The translations under genes and the position numbers were made by a program. A DNA stretch of 64,000 bases, from contig JAHECR010000007.1 in the NCBI GenBank assembly GCA_024641655.1, forward strand, positions 1 through 64,000. The letters are read 5' to 3'. The stretch's first letter is position 1; every line of letters begins with the position of its first letter. Positions 10,376 to 19,482 of this stretch are shown piece after piece. Origin of the DNA: Acidimicrobiaceae bacterium (GTDB lineage: Bacteria > Actinomycetota > Acidimicrobiia > Acidimicrobiales > UBA8592). Below the pieces are notes generated by a model, which saw only the letters and a program-made list of their open reading frames with translations, did no database searches and was not told where the DNA came from.

Positions 10376-12214
10376 GTGTCCGAGTCCTCCCAGGTCGGCC
10401 GGGTGCTCGGCGGGCGGTACCGACTGATCGCTCCCATCGGCATCGGTGCGAGCGGGCAGGTGTACCTCGCCGACGACACCCGGTTGCAGCGCCAAGTCGC
10501 CGTCAAGGTGTTGCACCGTGTCCTTGCCGACGACGAGGTCTTCCTCCGGCGCTTTCGCGCCGAAGCGCAGATGGCGGCAGGACTCCATCATCCCCACATC
10601 GTCACCGTGCACGACTGGGGCGAAGACGAGGTTCCCTACATCGTCACCGAGTACCTGGCCGGGGGGAGTCTCCGGGCCATGCTCGACGAGGCCCGAACGC
10701 TCACCCCGTCGCAGGCGCTCCTGGTGGGTCTCGGTGCCGCGCAGGCGCTCGAATACGCCCACAAACGTGGCGTCGTTCAACGTGACATCAAGCCGGCCAA
10801 CCTCCTCTTCGACGGCGATGCCAACGTGCGTATCGCCGACTTCGGGCTCGCGAAGGCGCTTGCCGAGGCGTCGGCCACCGAGCCCTCGGGTTCGATGCTC
10901 GGAACGGTGCGCTACGCCTCGCCCGAACAGGCCCGAGGGCGCAGTATCGGTCCTGCGAGCGACGTCTACTCGCTCGGACTCGTCCTGATCGAAGCGGTCA
11001 CCGGCAGCCTGCCGTTCGACGCCGACACCCCGATCGGGACCCTCATGGCCCGGGTCGACGCGAGGGTTGCGCTCGATCCTGCCGTGTTGGGGAGTCTCCG
11101 TGAGCCGCTCGAGCGAGCCACGTGTCCCGACCCTGCCCATCGCATCGATGCCGGCACCCTCCATCGCATGCTCCTGCAGGCTGCCGAGGGCATGTCACGT
11201 CCGGCCCCGTTGCCACTGGCTGGTGCGGTGCGCTTCGACCCGTCGACGACGGTTCCGGTGGACCCGACGCTGATCGGTGCGGGGGTCGGCGGTGATGGCG
11301 GCCGCTACGGGGCACGCCCTGGGGGACGGCGTCGTCGGTGGCGCGCCATCGTGGGCATCGCCGTCCTGCTCGCTGCGATCGGTGCCGGCACCGTGTTCGC
11401 TCTCCAGAGCGCCGAAGTGGCCACCAGGGGCGTGCCCTCCGCCGAGGGGATGACCGTCGCCGAGTTCCGTGCCGCTGTCGGCGACTTCTGGCAGCTGGAG
11501 GAGCACTTCGACCGTCTCGACGACAGCGTCCCCGGAACGATCCTGCGCACGGACCCGCCGGCGGGCACGACGCTCGAGGAGGGCACGCTCCTTTCGTATT
11601 TCGTGTCCGAGGGCAACGCGCTCCGCACGGTGCCGACCAACTTGTTGGGCCTCCCGCTTGCCGACGCCGAGGCCTTCCTCAAGGGCGCGGATCTGGAACT
11701 GGGCGTGGTGGGCCACCGCTACGACGAGGCGGCAGCGGTTGACGTCGTGATCGAGGTCCAGGAAGCCCGGGTGCAGGTCGAGCGGGATACGCCGGTCAAT
11801 CTGGTCGTCAGCGACGGACCGGCCCCGCGTGTGGTCCCTGACGACCTCGTCGGGAAGTCACTCGAGGACGCCACCGCGCAGTTGGCGCTGCTCGGGCTGG
11901 GCGTGACCTCCACCGAGGCCTACGACAGCGAGATCGAGAAGGGCGACGTGGTGAGCCACGAACCGCCGGCGGGAACCGAGGTCGCGCGCGACTCGGTGAT
12001 CGCCATCGTGGTTTCCAAGGGCCCGGAGCCCGTGGTGATCCCCAACCTCGCGGGTCGCAGTGCGACCGATGCGACGTCGGTCCTCGAGAACGTCGGTCTG
12101 TGTGTCAGCGGTGTTCGGGGTCCGCCGACCACGCCGGTCATCGGCACCGACCCGCCGGCGGGTACCACCGTCGACTACGGAACCTGCGTCGACATCGTCA
12201 CGAGCACGAGGTGA
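10376..12214 (+). CDS. PASTA-domain Ser/Thr protein kinase (PknB-like)
   Basis: A 612-residue membrane kinase of the type that senses peptidoglycan and regulates growth and division. The glycine loop is GIGASGQVY (about 22-30), the catalytic lysine K44 in VAVKV, and DFG is at 155-157. The catalytic loop reads QRDIKPAN (135-142), so the usual His of HRD is Gln. The activation segment ends in SPEQARG. A single membrane helix lies at about 323-343 and is followed by four extracellular PASTA repeats (about 352-418, 419-485, 486-552, 553-612). An in-frame region upstream to 9875 is antisense to another gene. The 3' end overlaps the convergent SCP2-like gene by 17 nt. Confidence 0.93.
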   Translation: MSESSQVGRVLGGRYRLIAPIGIGASGQVYLADDTRLQRQVAVKVLHRVLADDEVFLRRFRAEAQMAAGLHHPHIVTVHDWGEDEVPYIVTEYLAGGSLRAMLDEARTLTPSQALLVGLGAAQALEYAHKRGVVQRDIKPANLLFDGDANVRIADFGLAKALAEASATEPSGSMLGTVRYASPEQARGRSIGPASDVYSLGLVLIEAVTGSLPFDADTPIGTLMARVDARVALDPAVLGSLREPLERATCPDPAHRIDAGTLHRMLLQAAEGMSRPAPLPLAGAVRFDPSTTVPVDPTLIGAGVGGDGGRYGARPGGRRRRWRAIVGIAVLLAAIGAGTVFALQSAEVATRGVPSAEGMTVAEFRAAVGDFWQLEEHFDRLDDSVPGTILRTDPPAGTTLEEGTLLSYFVSEGNALRTVPTNLLGLPLADAEAFLKGADLELGVVGHRYDEAAAVDVVIEVQEARVQVERDTPVNLVVSDGPAPRVVPDDLVGKSLEDATAQLALLGLGVTSTEAYDSEIEKGDVVSHEPPAGTEVARDSVIAIVVSKGPEPVVIPNLAGRSATDATSVLENVGLCVSGVRGPPTTPVIGTDPPAGTTVDYGTCVDIVTSTR

Positions 12215-12629
12215 TGGCCTGGAGTCGATCGTTGACCTCGCGTGCCAACACCTGATCGTCCTCGCTCGGCTCGAGTGCCTGCAGCACGAAGAGCCGGGTC
12301 AGGTCTCCGTCGATGGCGATGCGGCCGGCGAAGAACGCCTGGCCGACCGCCTCGGGGTTCTGTTCGAGGAACAGCGCCCGAGCGGTGTCGTAGTCCAAGG
12401 TGACCGTGAGCTCGGGTTCGGGGAGGTGACCCAGCTGCGGGAGCAGGCCGTGCGCCGCGGTGTCGATGGACGCGAGCACGGTGCCGGCGTCGGTATGAGG
12501 CACCGCAGTGATGACGAGGTTCATCCGCACCGCAGCGGGTGGGTCCGGCAGCCGATCGCGGTACTCGTCGTGGAGCGCGAGCGCGGCGTCGATCCACTCG
12601 GCGCTGAGAAATTCGTGGGGCTGGTCCAC
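12198..12629 (-). CDS. SCP2-like sterol-binding-fold protein
   Basis: A 143-residue soluble protein. The part from about residue 60 to 125 (LTVTLDYDTARALFLEQNPEA, then a FFAGRIAIDGDLTRLF block) resembles the SCP2 lipid-binding fold, common in actinobacteria as small stand-alone proteins of unclear ligand. It starts with GTG, 6 nt after a TAACCT box. It is divergent from gatC and overlaps the kinase gene tail by 17 nt. Confidence 0.7.
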   Translation of the reverse strand: MDQPHEFLSAEWIDAALALHDEYRDRLPDPPAAVRMNLVITAVPHTDAGTVLASIDTAAHGLLPQLGHLPEPELTVTLDYDTARALFLEQNPEAVGQAFFAGRIAIDGDLTRLFVLQALEPSEDDQVLAREVNDRLQAITSCS

Positions 12630-12635
12630 AACACG

Positions 12636-12641
12636 AGGTTA
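12636..12641 (-). promoter_or_regulatory. -10 box of SCP2-like gene
   Basis: TAACCT on the minus strand, 6 nt before the GTG at 12629. Confidence 0.4.
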
Positions 12642-12682
12642 CCGGGGCGGTCGACTGCCGGTTCGGACGCGAACGGGCCCAG

Positions 12683-12688
12683 TAGGCT
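12683..12688 (+). promoter_or_regulatory. -10 box of gatC operon
   Basis: TAGGCT lies 8 nt before the gatC ATG; it likely drives the whole six-gene operon from 12697 to 18232. Confidence 0.45.
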
Positions 12689-12696
12689 GCACCTCC

Positions 12697-12999
12697 ATGT
12701 CGGACCGCATATCGACCGATGACGTTGCTCACGTCGCGTCGCTCGCACGCCTCGCGTTGACTCCCGCCGAGCTCGTTCGTTTCACCGACCAGCTCGGAGC
12801 GATCCTCGATCACGCCGAGGACGTGGCGGCGCTCGACCTCACCGGTGTCGATGCCATGGATCACCCGGTGCCCCTCCACAATGTGGTCCGGGCTGATGTC
12901 GAGCGCCCCACCCTCGATCGCGACGAAGTGCTCGCTCAGGCGCCTGCGGCCGAGAGCGGGCGCTTTCGTGTGCCGCGCATCCTCGGTGAGGAGCCATGA
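12697..12999 (+). CDS. gatC: Asp/Glu-tRNA amidotransferase subunit C
   Basis: A 100-residue protein matching GatC: DDVAHVASLARLALTP at the start and a C-terminal RFRVPRIL motif. GatC wraps around GatA and GatB and stabilises the complex that converts Glu-tRNA(Gln), and often Asp-tRNA(Asn), to the amide form. The first gene of the operon; its stop overlaps gatA by 4 nt (ATGA). Confidence 0.95.
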   Translation: MSDRISTDDVAHVASLARLALTPAELVRFTDQLGAILDHAEDVAALDLTGVDAMDHPVPLHNVVRADVERPTLDRDEVLAQAPAAESGRFRVPRILGEEP

Positions 13000-14444
13000 G
13001 CCTGATCCCCGATGATCTCTCGACCGCCCTGGAGATCGCCGGAGCCGTCCGCCGCGGTGAACGAAGCGCCCGTGACGTGCTCGACCAGCACCTGGAGCGC
13101 ATCGAGGCCCACGAGGGAGACGTTCACGCGTTCAACGTCGTGCTCGCCGATCGGGCCAGGGCGACCGCCGACCGCATCGACGAACGCATCGCAGCCGGCG
13201 AGGAGACCGGTCCGCTCGCCGGTGTGCCCATCGCGTTGAAGGACAACCTGTGCACACGTGGCATTGCCACGACCTGCTCGTCGAAGATCCTCGAAGGTTG
13301 GCAGCCGCCCTACGACGCCACGGTCGTGACCCGGCTCAGTGCCGCCGACGCAGTCATCGTCGGCAAGACCAACCTCGACGAGTTCGCGATGGGCAGCTCG
13401 ACCGAGAACTCGGCGTTCGGACCGACGCGCAACCCCCACGACCTCACCCGAGTACCGGGCGGTTCCAGCGGCGGAAGCGCCGCAGCCGTTGCAGCAGGGT
13501 TTGCCGCGGCATCGATCGGCTCCGACACCGGGGGTTCCATCAGGCAGCCGGCGGCGCTGTGTGGTGTCGTCGGCGTCAAGCCCACCTATGGAGCCGTGTC
13601 GCGTTACGGGTTGCTGGCCTTCGCCAGCTCGCTCGACCAGATCGGACCGTTCACCCGCGATGTCGCCGACGCGGCGTTGCTGCACGAGGTGATGGCTGGT
13701 CACGATCCACTCGACTCCACGTCGATCCCCGGTGCCGCGCTCTCGTTGCTCGATCAGCTGGAACGCGGGGTCGAGGGCTTGCGCGTCGGGCTCATCGCCG
13801 AGCTGATGGGTGGCATCGAGGGCATGAGCGCGGAGGTCGTCGACCGGACCCGCGCCGCTGCCGATGCGCTGGCCGCAGCAGGGGCCGAGATCGTGGAGGT
13901 GTCGGTCCCTGCGACCATCTACGGACTCTCGGCCTACTATCTCATCGCCCCGGCCGAGGCGTCGAGCAACCTCAGCCGCTACGACGGTGTTCGCTACGGC
14001 CTGCGCGTCGACGCGCCGAGTCTCACCGAGATGAACATCGCCACCCGCACAGCGGGCTTCGGTGACGAGGTCAAGCGCCGGATCATGCTGGGCACCTACG
14101 CCCTTTCCGCGGGGTACCACGACGCGTATTACGGGAAGGCGCAGCGCGTCCGTACGCTGATCGCCCGCGACTTCGACCGGGCGTACACGGAGGCCGACGT
14201 GCTGCTGAGCCCGACCTCTCCATGCACGGCGTTCGCGCTCGGCGAGAGGACCGCCGACCCGATGACGATGTACGTCAACGACATCTGCACGATTCCCTCG
14301 AATCTCGCAGGGCACCCGGCCATGTCGGTGCCGTACGGCGTCGGGGCCGACGGGCTGCCCATCGGTGTGCAGGTTTTGGCTCCGGCGATGGGGGAGCAGG
14401 TCATGTTCCGTGCCGCTGCCGCGATCGAGCGGAGTCGACGATGA
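12996..14444 (+). CDS. gatA: Asp/Glu-tRNA amidotransferase subunit A
   Basis: A 482-residue amidase-signature enzyme that releases ammonia from glutamine for tRNA transamidation. The Ser-Ser-Lys machinery is visible: the lysine in IALKDNLC (about residue 79), and the serine-rich GGSSGGSAAAVAAG and SDTGGSIRQPAA segments (about residues 153-190). Length is normal. Overlaps gatC and gatB by 4 nt at each end. Confidence 0.96.
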   Translation: MSLIPDDLSTALEIAGAVRRGERSARDVLDQHLERIEAHEGDVHAFNVVLADRARATADRIDERIAAGEETGPLAGVPIALKDNLCTRGIATTCSSKILEGWQPPYDATVVTRLSAADAVIVGKTNLDEFAMGSSTENSAFGPTRNPHDLTRVPGGSSGGSAAAVAAGFAAASIGSDTGGSIRQPAALCGVVGVKPTYGAVSRYGLLAFASSLDQIGPFTRDVADAALLHEVMAGHDPLDSTSIPGAALSLLDQLERGVEGLRVGLIAELMGGIEGMSAEVVDRTRAAADALAAAGAEIVEVSVPATIYGLSAYYLIAPAEASSNLSRYDGVRYGLRVDAPSLTEMNIATRTAGFGDEVKRRIMLGTYALSAGYHDAYYGKAQRVRTLIARDFDRAYTEADVLLSPTSPCTAFALGERTADPMTMYVNDICTIPSNLAGHPAMSVPYGVGADGLPIGVQVLAPAMGEQVMFRAAAAIERSRR

Positions 14445-15868
14445 ACGACCCCTGTCTGCCCGACGGTTGGGAGCTCGTGGTCGGGCTCGAAGTCCACGTG
14501 GAGCTGGCCACCGCGACCAAGCTCTTCTGTGGTTGCCCGAACCGCTTCGGTGACGACCCGAACACGAATGTGTGCCCGACCTGCCTCGGTCTTCCGGGTT
14601 CGCTGCCCGTGCTCAACGCCACGGCGATCGACTACGCGATGCGCCTCGGCCGGGCCCTGGGGTGCGAGGTGCGGCCGTCGGTCTTCGCCCGCAAGAACTA
14701 CTTCTACCCCGACATGCCCAAGGATTACCAGGTCACCCAGTACGACCAGCCCACGAACACCGACGGCGAGCTCGAGCTGCCCGATGGGTTCGTCGTCGGC
14801 GTCGAACGGGCCCACATCGAAGAGGACACGGGCAAGAACACCCACATGGGCGGCGACGGCCGCATCAGCGGCGCCGACTACTCACTGATCGACTACAACC
14901 GCGCCGGGGTCCCGCTGGTCGAGATCGTCAGCCGCCCCGACCTGCGCACCGTCGACCATGCCAAGGCCTACGTCACGGAGTTGCGGGACATTCTCGTGGC
15001 CATCGGGGTCTCCGACGCGAAGATGGAGGAAGGCTCCATGCGCGTCGACGCCAACGTCTCGGTTCGCCCGCTCGGCAGCAGTGAGCTGCGGACCCGTTGC
15101 GAGATCAAGAACGTCAACTCGGTGCGCTCGATGGGTCGGGCCATCGAGTACGAGGCCCTCCGGCACGTCGACCTCTACACCAGCGGAGACGCCCCCCGGC
15201 AGGAGACCCGGCATTGGGACGAAGCGGGGGGTCGCACCCGCCCGGGGCGTTCCAAGGAGGACGCCGAGGACTACCGCTACTTCGCCGAACCCGATCTACT
15301 GCCCCTCGAGCCCACGGCGGAGGCGATCGCCGCGATCGACGCCGCGTTGCCTGCGTTGCCGGCGCAGCGTCGAGCCACACTTGCGGCCGCGTCGGGCGCG
15401 GAGCCGGCAGCGGTCGCGCTCGTCGTGGAGCGCGGCGACGACGAGTTCGCGCTCGCAGCCATCGGCGCAGGTGCCGATGGGGTGTCGGCCCTCAAACATC
15501 TGGTCAACAACCTCGCGGACGGGCCCGGCGCGCTGTCCGCGTCCGCCTTCGCTTCGCTTGTGGCCATGGAGACCGCCGGTGAACTCACGAGCACCCAGGC
15601 CAAGGCGGTGCTCGCCGAGCTGGTCGTCGACGGTGGTGAGCCTACGGCGGTGGCGACCGCGCTCGGTTTCGAAGCTGTCGACACCGGGGAACTCGAGTTG
15701 CTCCTCGACCGGCTGATCACCGAGAACCCCGACGAGTGGGCACGGTTCTGCGAAGGCGATCGAAAGGTCCAAGGGTTCTTCGTGGGGCAGGTGATGAAGG
15801 CAACCCAGGGGCAGGCCGACGGCAAGGTCGTCAATGCGTTGCTGACCCAGAAGTCAACGCGACCTTGA
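14441..15868 (+). CDS. gatB: Asp/Glu-tRNA amidotransferase subunit B
   Basis: A 475-residue subunit that binds the misacylated tRNA and activates its acyl group. It opens with the family signature VVGLEVHVELAT and has cysteines in FCGCPN and CPTCLGLPG for zinc. A KNYFYPDMPKDYQ block and the C-terminal YqeY-like tail are present. Start ATG overlaps the gatA stop; its own stop overlaps the next gene by 1 nt (TGATG). Confidence 0.96.
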   Translation: MNDPCLPDGWELVVGLEVHVELATATKLFCGCPNRFGDDPNTNVCPTCLGLPGSLPVLNATAIDYAMRLGRALGCEVRPSVFARKNYFYPDMPKDYQVTQYDQPTNTDGELELPDGFVVGVERAHIEEDTGKNTHMGGDGRISGADYSLIDYNRAGVPLVEIVSRPDLRTVDHAKAYVTELRDILVAIGVSDAKMEEGSMRVDANVSVRPLGSSELRTRCEIKNVNSVRSMGRAIEYEALRHVDLYTSGDAPRQETRHWDEAGGRTRPGRSKEDAEDYRYFAEPDLLPLEPTAEAIAAIDAALPALPAQRRATLAAASGAEPAAVALVVERGDDEFALAAIGAGADGVSALKHLVNNLADGPGALSASAFASLVAMETAGELTSTQAKAVLAELVVDGGEPTAVATALGFEAVDTGELELLLDRLITENPDEWARFCEGDRKVQGFFVGQVMKATQGQADGKVVNALLTQKSTRP

Positions 15869-16809
15869 TGGGCGGTGCTCGAATCGTCGTCGCGGCGTCG
15901 GTCGCCGCGGCCGTGATCGTGTCGGGGTGCTCGGCGGGTGCCTCCGATCCGGAGCCGGTCGTCTCGGACTTCGGGTACCGCATCGAGACGCTGCCGCCGG
16001 GGTACAGCACCTGTGGCGTGACGACCCCATCGGGGGTTTCGGTCCGGTCCGCAGACGATGCCAGCCTCGTGGTCTTCGGCGACGGAACCCTCGACGACCC
16101 CTACTCGGGGCCGCTCTATGGAGTCGCCATGTTCGCCTCGTCGGTGCCGGTCGCCTCGCTCGGTCTCGGCGAGACCACGCCCGTCGACCTCGGTGGCCGC
16201 CCGGCGCGCCTGGGGGGCGCGGATGGCTTGCAGCTGGCATCGTTGCCGGCGACCGCAGGCAACGTCCTCACCTGGTCCGATGGGGACCACACGGTCCAGC
16301 TCGTCGTGCGCGGTGACGACGGCGTCGACCTGCTCGATCTCGCGACCCGGGTCATCGAGCGAGACGGCGTTGCCACCCTCGCGCCGGAGGCGTTGCCTGT
16401 GGGCTTCGTCGAGCTCGGCGACGTGTTCCAGCTCGAGGGCCAGCCGCGGTTCCTGTTCAGCATCGACCACCAGCGCGCCACCGCGTCCGGTGACGGGCTC
16501 GTCGACCAGCTCACGCTCCTCGGCTCCGACGGCGACCGGGCCTCGATGGAGGCGTTTCGCTTCCGGGCACTCACGAGCAGTCGGGTGACGGTGGGCGATG
16601 CACCGGGTGTGGTCGCAGACCTCGGTCCGACCGGCGACGGGCCTTGGGTGGTGACCTGGACACCCACCGATGGCGTCATCCTGAGCATCTTCTCGTTCGC
16701 GCTCCAACCCGACGCACTGATGGACGTTGCCCGCAGCGTGCGGCGCGTCGACGGCGAGGAGTGGCAGGCCATGCGCTCGCAGGCCGATCTGCTGGGCTGC
16801 GTGCGGTGA
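15868..16809 (+). CDS. Lipoprotein of unknown function
   Basis: A 313-residue secreted lipoprotein: a short N-terminal hydrophobic stretch ends in the lipobox VSGC (Cys 21), followed by a small-residue linker and a ~280-residue mixed domain. No named family was recognised. It is embedded in the gat operon with a 1-nt overlap upstream and a 4-nt overlap (GTGA) downstream, so it is co-translated with gatB and a phosphopantetheinyl transferase. The context suggests housekeeping co-expression rather than a known pathway. Confidence 0.78.
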   Translation: MGGARIVVAASVAAAVIVSGCSAGASDPEPVVSDFGYRIETLPPGYSTCGVTTPSGVSVRSADDASLVVFGDGTLDDPYSGPLYGVAMFASSVPVASLGLGETTPVDLGGRPARLGGADGLQLASLPATAGNVLTWSDGDHTVQLVVRGDDGVDLLDLATRVIERDGVATLAPEALPVGFVELGDVFQLEGQPRFLFSIDHQRATASGDGLVDQLTLLGSDGDRASMEAFRFRALTSSRVTVGDAPGVVADLGPTGDGPWVVTWTPTDGVILSIFSFALQPDALMDVARSVRRVDGEEWQAMRSQADLLGCVR

Positions 16810-17483
16810 CCGCAGCAGTGGGGTCGGTGCAGGACCTGTTCACCGACGCCGTGCAGGTGGTGCAACGCCGTGGTGACGTGCACGACGAGTCGTTGCTGTG
16901 GCCCGAGGAGGACGCGCTCCTGGGCGAGGTCGCACCGGGTCGGCGCCGCGATTTCGTCAACGGGCGCTGGTGCGCGCGCCATGCCATGGTCGCCCTCGGG
17001 GTCGCTCCCGAGCCGGTGCTGCGATCGGGAGAAGACCGCGCCCCGGCGTGGCCTCGTGGTCTCGTGGGCTCCATCACCCACACCGACACGTATGCCGCGG
17101 CCGCCGTCGGGTTCGCCGAGTTGGTCCTCGCCGTGGGAATCGATGCCGAGCCCGACGCGGCGCTGCCGGACCGAGTGCTCCGACGGGTCGCCTTCGACGC
17201 GGAGCTGAGCTGGGTCGAGCAGTGTGGTCCCCGCGCCGGGCAGGACGTCACCAATGCGGATCGACTCTTGTTCAGCGCCAAGGAAGCGATCTACAAGGCC
17301 TGGTACCCCCTGGCGGGCTCGTGGCTCGGCTTCGAAGATGCCCGGGTGACCTTCGACCCTGACGGCGGGACCTTCGAGGCGCAGATCCTCGTCGAGGGCC
17401 CCCTCGGTCGTCTGCCCGGGCGCTACGCCGCGCTCGACGGCGTCATCGTGACCGCGGTCGAGCTGCCCCGGCGGCAGCGATGA
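16806..17483 (+). CDS. 4'-phosphopantetheinyl transferase (EntD-like)
   Basis: A 225-residue enzyme that transfers the phosphopantetheine arm of CoA to carrier proteins. Motifs of the EntD/Sfp-type family are intact: GSITHTDTYAAAAVG, VGIDAEP with the Mg-binding acidic residues, and FSAKEAIYKAWYPL. The GTG at 16806 overlaps the lipoprotein stop. The longer open frame from 16644 is inside the lipoprotein gene in another frame and is not used. No PKS, NRPS or acyl carrier gene lies in the window, so its client is elsewhere. Confidence 0.9.
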   Translation: MTAAVGSVQDLFTDAVQVVQRRGDVHDESLLWPEEDALLGEVAPGRRRDFVNGRWCARHAMVALGVAPEPVLRSGEDRAPAWPRGLVGSITHTDTYAAAAVGFAELVLAVGIDAEPDAALPDRVLRRVAFDAELSWVEQCGPRAGQDVTNADRLLFSAKEAIYKAWYPLAGSWLGFEDARVTFDPDGGTFEAQILVEGPLGRLPGRYAALDGVIVTAVELPRRQR

Positions 17484-18232
17484 ACGCGCCGTCGTCGGTT
17501 GCACTGGTGGTGCCGGCACACGACGAGGCCCGGCGGTTGCCCGCTCTCATTGACGCGCTGTCGGCCGTGATACAACCTGGCTGGCGGCTCGTGATCGTCG
17601 ACGACGGCAGTGCCGATGGCACTGCGTCGGTCGCCCGAGACCAGATCGCGGTTGCGGGCATCGACGGCGAGGTGATCGAGCTCGGCACCAACCGCGGCAA
17701 GGGCGCAGCGTTGCGCGCCGGCGTGGTGGCGACCAGCGCCGAGTTCGTCGTGACCATGGACGCCGACCTCGCGACCGACCTCGACGCCCTGCCTGCGCTG
17801 CTGGCAGCGCTCGGTACCCACGACGTCGTTGTCGGATCGCGCAATGCGCCGGGCGCGTCGGTCCACGACGACAGCAGGTTCCGACGTATCGGGGCTCGGG
17901 TGTTCAACGGCATCGTGCGGGTGTCGACCGGGCTGCGCGTCAGCGACACCCAATGCGGGTTCAAGGCGTTCCGTGGACCCCTTGCCCGGCGGGTGTTCGC
18001 TGCTTCGCGTGCGGACCGCTGGGGCCAAGACGTCGAGGTCCTCGACCTCGCCTCCCGGCTCGGCGCCTCCCTGTCGGAGGTGCCCGTCGCGTGGACCGCG
18101 GTCGAGGGCTCACATGTGCGTGTCGCGCCTGATGCGGTGCGCACGATGGTCGAGATCGTCGCCTACCTGCGGCGGCGCCGCAGCGTCCTCAGGTCGTTGG
18201 CCTCGGCCACTTCGGGGGCGATCGGGTCCTAG
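17480..18232 (+). CDS. Family 2 glycosyltransferase (dolichyl-phosphate-glucose synthase-like)
   Basis: A 250-residue GT-A glycosyltransferase. Visible motifs: VVPAHDEARRLP at the N-terminus, VDDGSADGT, NRGKGAALRAGV, the metal-binding TMDADL, and a DTQCGFKAFRG block typical of polyprenyl-phosphate sugar synthases (ALG5/DPM-like). It probably charges a lipid carrier on the inner membrane face. It is the last gene of the gat operon, starting with a 4-nt overlap. Its TAG stop shares the palindrome CTAG with the stop of the convergent MFS gene. Confidence 0.88.
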   Translation: MNAPSSVALVVPAHDEARRLPALIDALSAVIQPGWRLVIVDDGSADGTASVARDQIAVAGIDGEVIELGTNRGKGAALRAGVVATSAEFVVTMDADLATDLDALPALLAALGTHDVVVGSRNAPGASVHDDSRFRRIGARVFNGIVRVSTGLRVSDTQCGFKAFRGPLARRVFAASRADRWGQDVEVLDLASRLGASLSEVPVAWTAVEGSHVRVAPDAVRTMVEIVAYLRRRRSVLRSLASATSGAIGS

Positions 18233-19482
18233 GACGGTGGGTTCTGGGCTCGTGCGACGCCGCCGCCTGCCCCGATCAGGCACGCTCCTGCCAGACCACA
18301 CGCTCCAGCCACGAGATAGCTCGCTCGGTAGTCGACGGCATCGTGCAGCGCTCCCATGGCAAACGGGCCGCAGGCGAGTCCAAGGGTCACGACGAGCTGG
18401 TTCAACGAGAACAAGCGGGCGTAGGCAACCACTCCGAACGCCTCGGCGATGAGCAGTGTCTGCAGCATGAGGAGATTCCCAGTCGTCGCTCCCAGTAGGC
18501 ATGCGCCGGCGAGGAGCATGGCCCGGTGGTCGGCGAAGGCCACGATCCACAGCGACAGGCCCTGCGTGGCGGCCATCGCTACGGCAAATCCGCCAAGGGG
18601 CACGTTGCGGGCCACGATGCCGCCGAGAAGGCGGGAGATCACGCTGGCCAGTGCCAAAGCCAGGACAGCGCTCGCGCCGACGCCCCGATCGAAACGCTCG
18701 GCGCCCAGGTTGGCGATGTGGGTGATACCGCCCACCTGCCCGAACATCGCGAAGAACATTCCGGCGGTCGCCGCCCAGAAGAACCGGGAGCGAACCGCAC
18801 GCGCATATGGGACGCCGGGGGTCGCCGTCGACTCCCCGTCCGGCAACGGCGGGGCGCCGTCAGGCAGCTGGCCTCGCGCCGCGGGATCAGGCCAGTAGAA
18901 GGTCGACGTCGCGAGGGTCACGACGATGAGAATGCCGCCCAGCCACGGCGTGGCGGCACGGAAACCGACATCGCCGATGAGCCACGACGAGAACTGCGTG
19001 AGCGTCAGACCCCCGACGCTGAGGCCGCTCGAGGCGATCGCGAGGGCGATCGACCGCTTGGCGTGGAACCACCTCGTCACCAACGTGGTGCCAGCGATGA
19101 TCCCGGCCATTGCGAACCCGGTGGCGAAGGCGACGTAGAGCGCGTAGAGCTGCCAGACGGCGTGGACCCGGCCGAGCAATGCGAGGGCCACGCCGCTGAT
19201 GATCCCGCCGCTCATCACGAGACCTCGGATGTGGCCTCGTTCGACCGGCCGGGCGATCATCCGGCCGACGAGAGCGCTGGTGAGGAAGTACGTCGAGGCG
19301 GCTCCCGACACCGAGGCGTTGGAGAAGCCCTCGTTGTCGATGATGGCCTCGAGATAAATCGCGAGACCGTAGAAACCGAGCCCGGCGTTGGCGACGAACT
19401 GCGTGAACACCGCGCCGACGATGATCCATCCGTCGAAGCGCGCCGGTCGGCCGGCCGACCCTGCCTGACGACGCCCGGTCAT
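18229..19482 (-). CDS. MFS transporter (oxalate/formate antiporter-like group)
   Basis: A 417-residue twelve-helix major facilitator protein. The N-terminal half has FDGWIIVGAVFTQFVANAG, characteristic of the OFA/monocarboxylate-type MFS group. A hydrophilic loop lies in the middle (about residues 200-225). The longer frame to 19578 is not favoured: ATG 19482 overlaps the MATE stop as ATGA. Substrate is unknown, possibly a small organic acid. Confidence 0.85.
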   Translation of the reverse strand: MTGRRQAGSAGRPARFDGWIIVGAVFTQFVANAGLGFYGLAIYLEAIIDNEGFSNASVSGAASTYFLTSALVGRMIARPVERGHIRGLVMSGGIISGVALALLGRVHAVWQLYALYVAFATGFAMAGIIAGTTLVTRWFHAKRSIALAIASSGLSVGGLTLTQFSSWLIGDVGFRAATPWLGGILIVVTLATSTFYWPDPAARGQLPDGAPPLPDGESTATPGVPYARAVRSRFFWAATAGMFFAMFGQVGGITHIANLGAERFDRGVGASAVLALALASVISRLLGGIVARNVPLGGFAVAMAATQGLSLWIVAFADHRAMLLAGACLLGATTGNLLMLQTLLIAEAFGVVAYARLFSLNQLVVTLGLACGPFAMGALHDAVDYRASYLVAGACGLAGACLIGAGGGVARAQNPPS

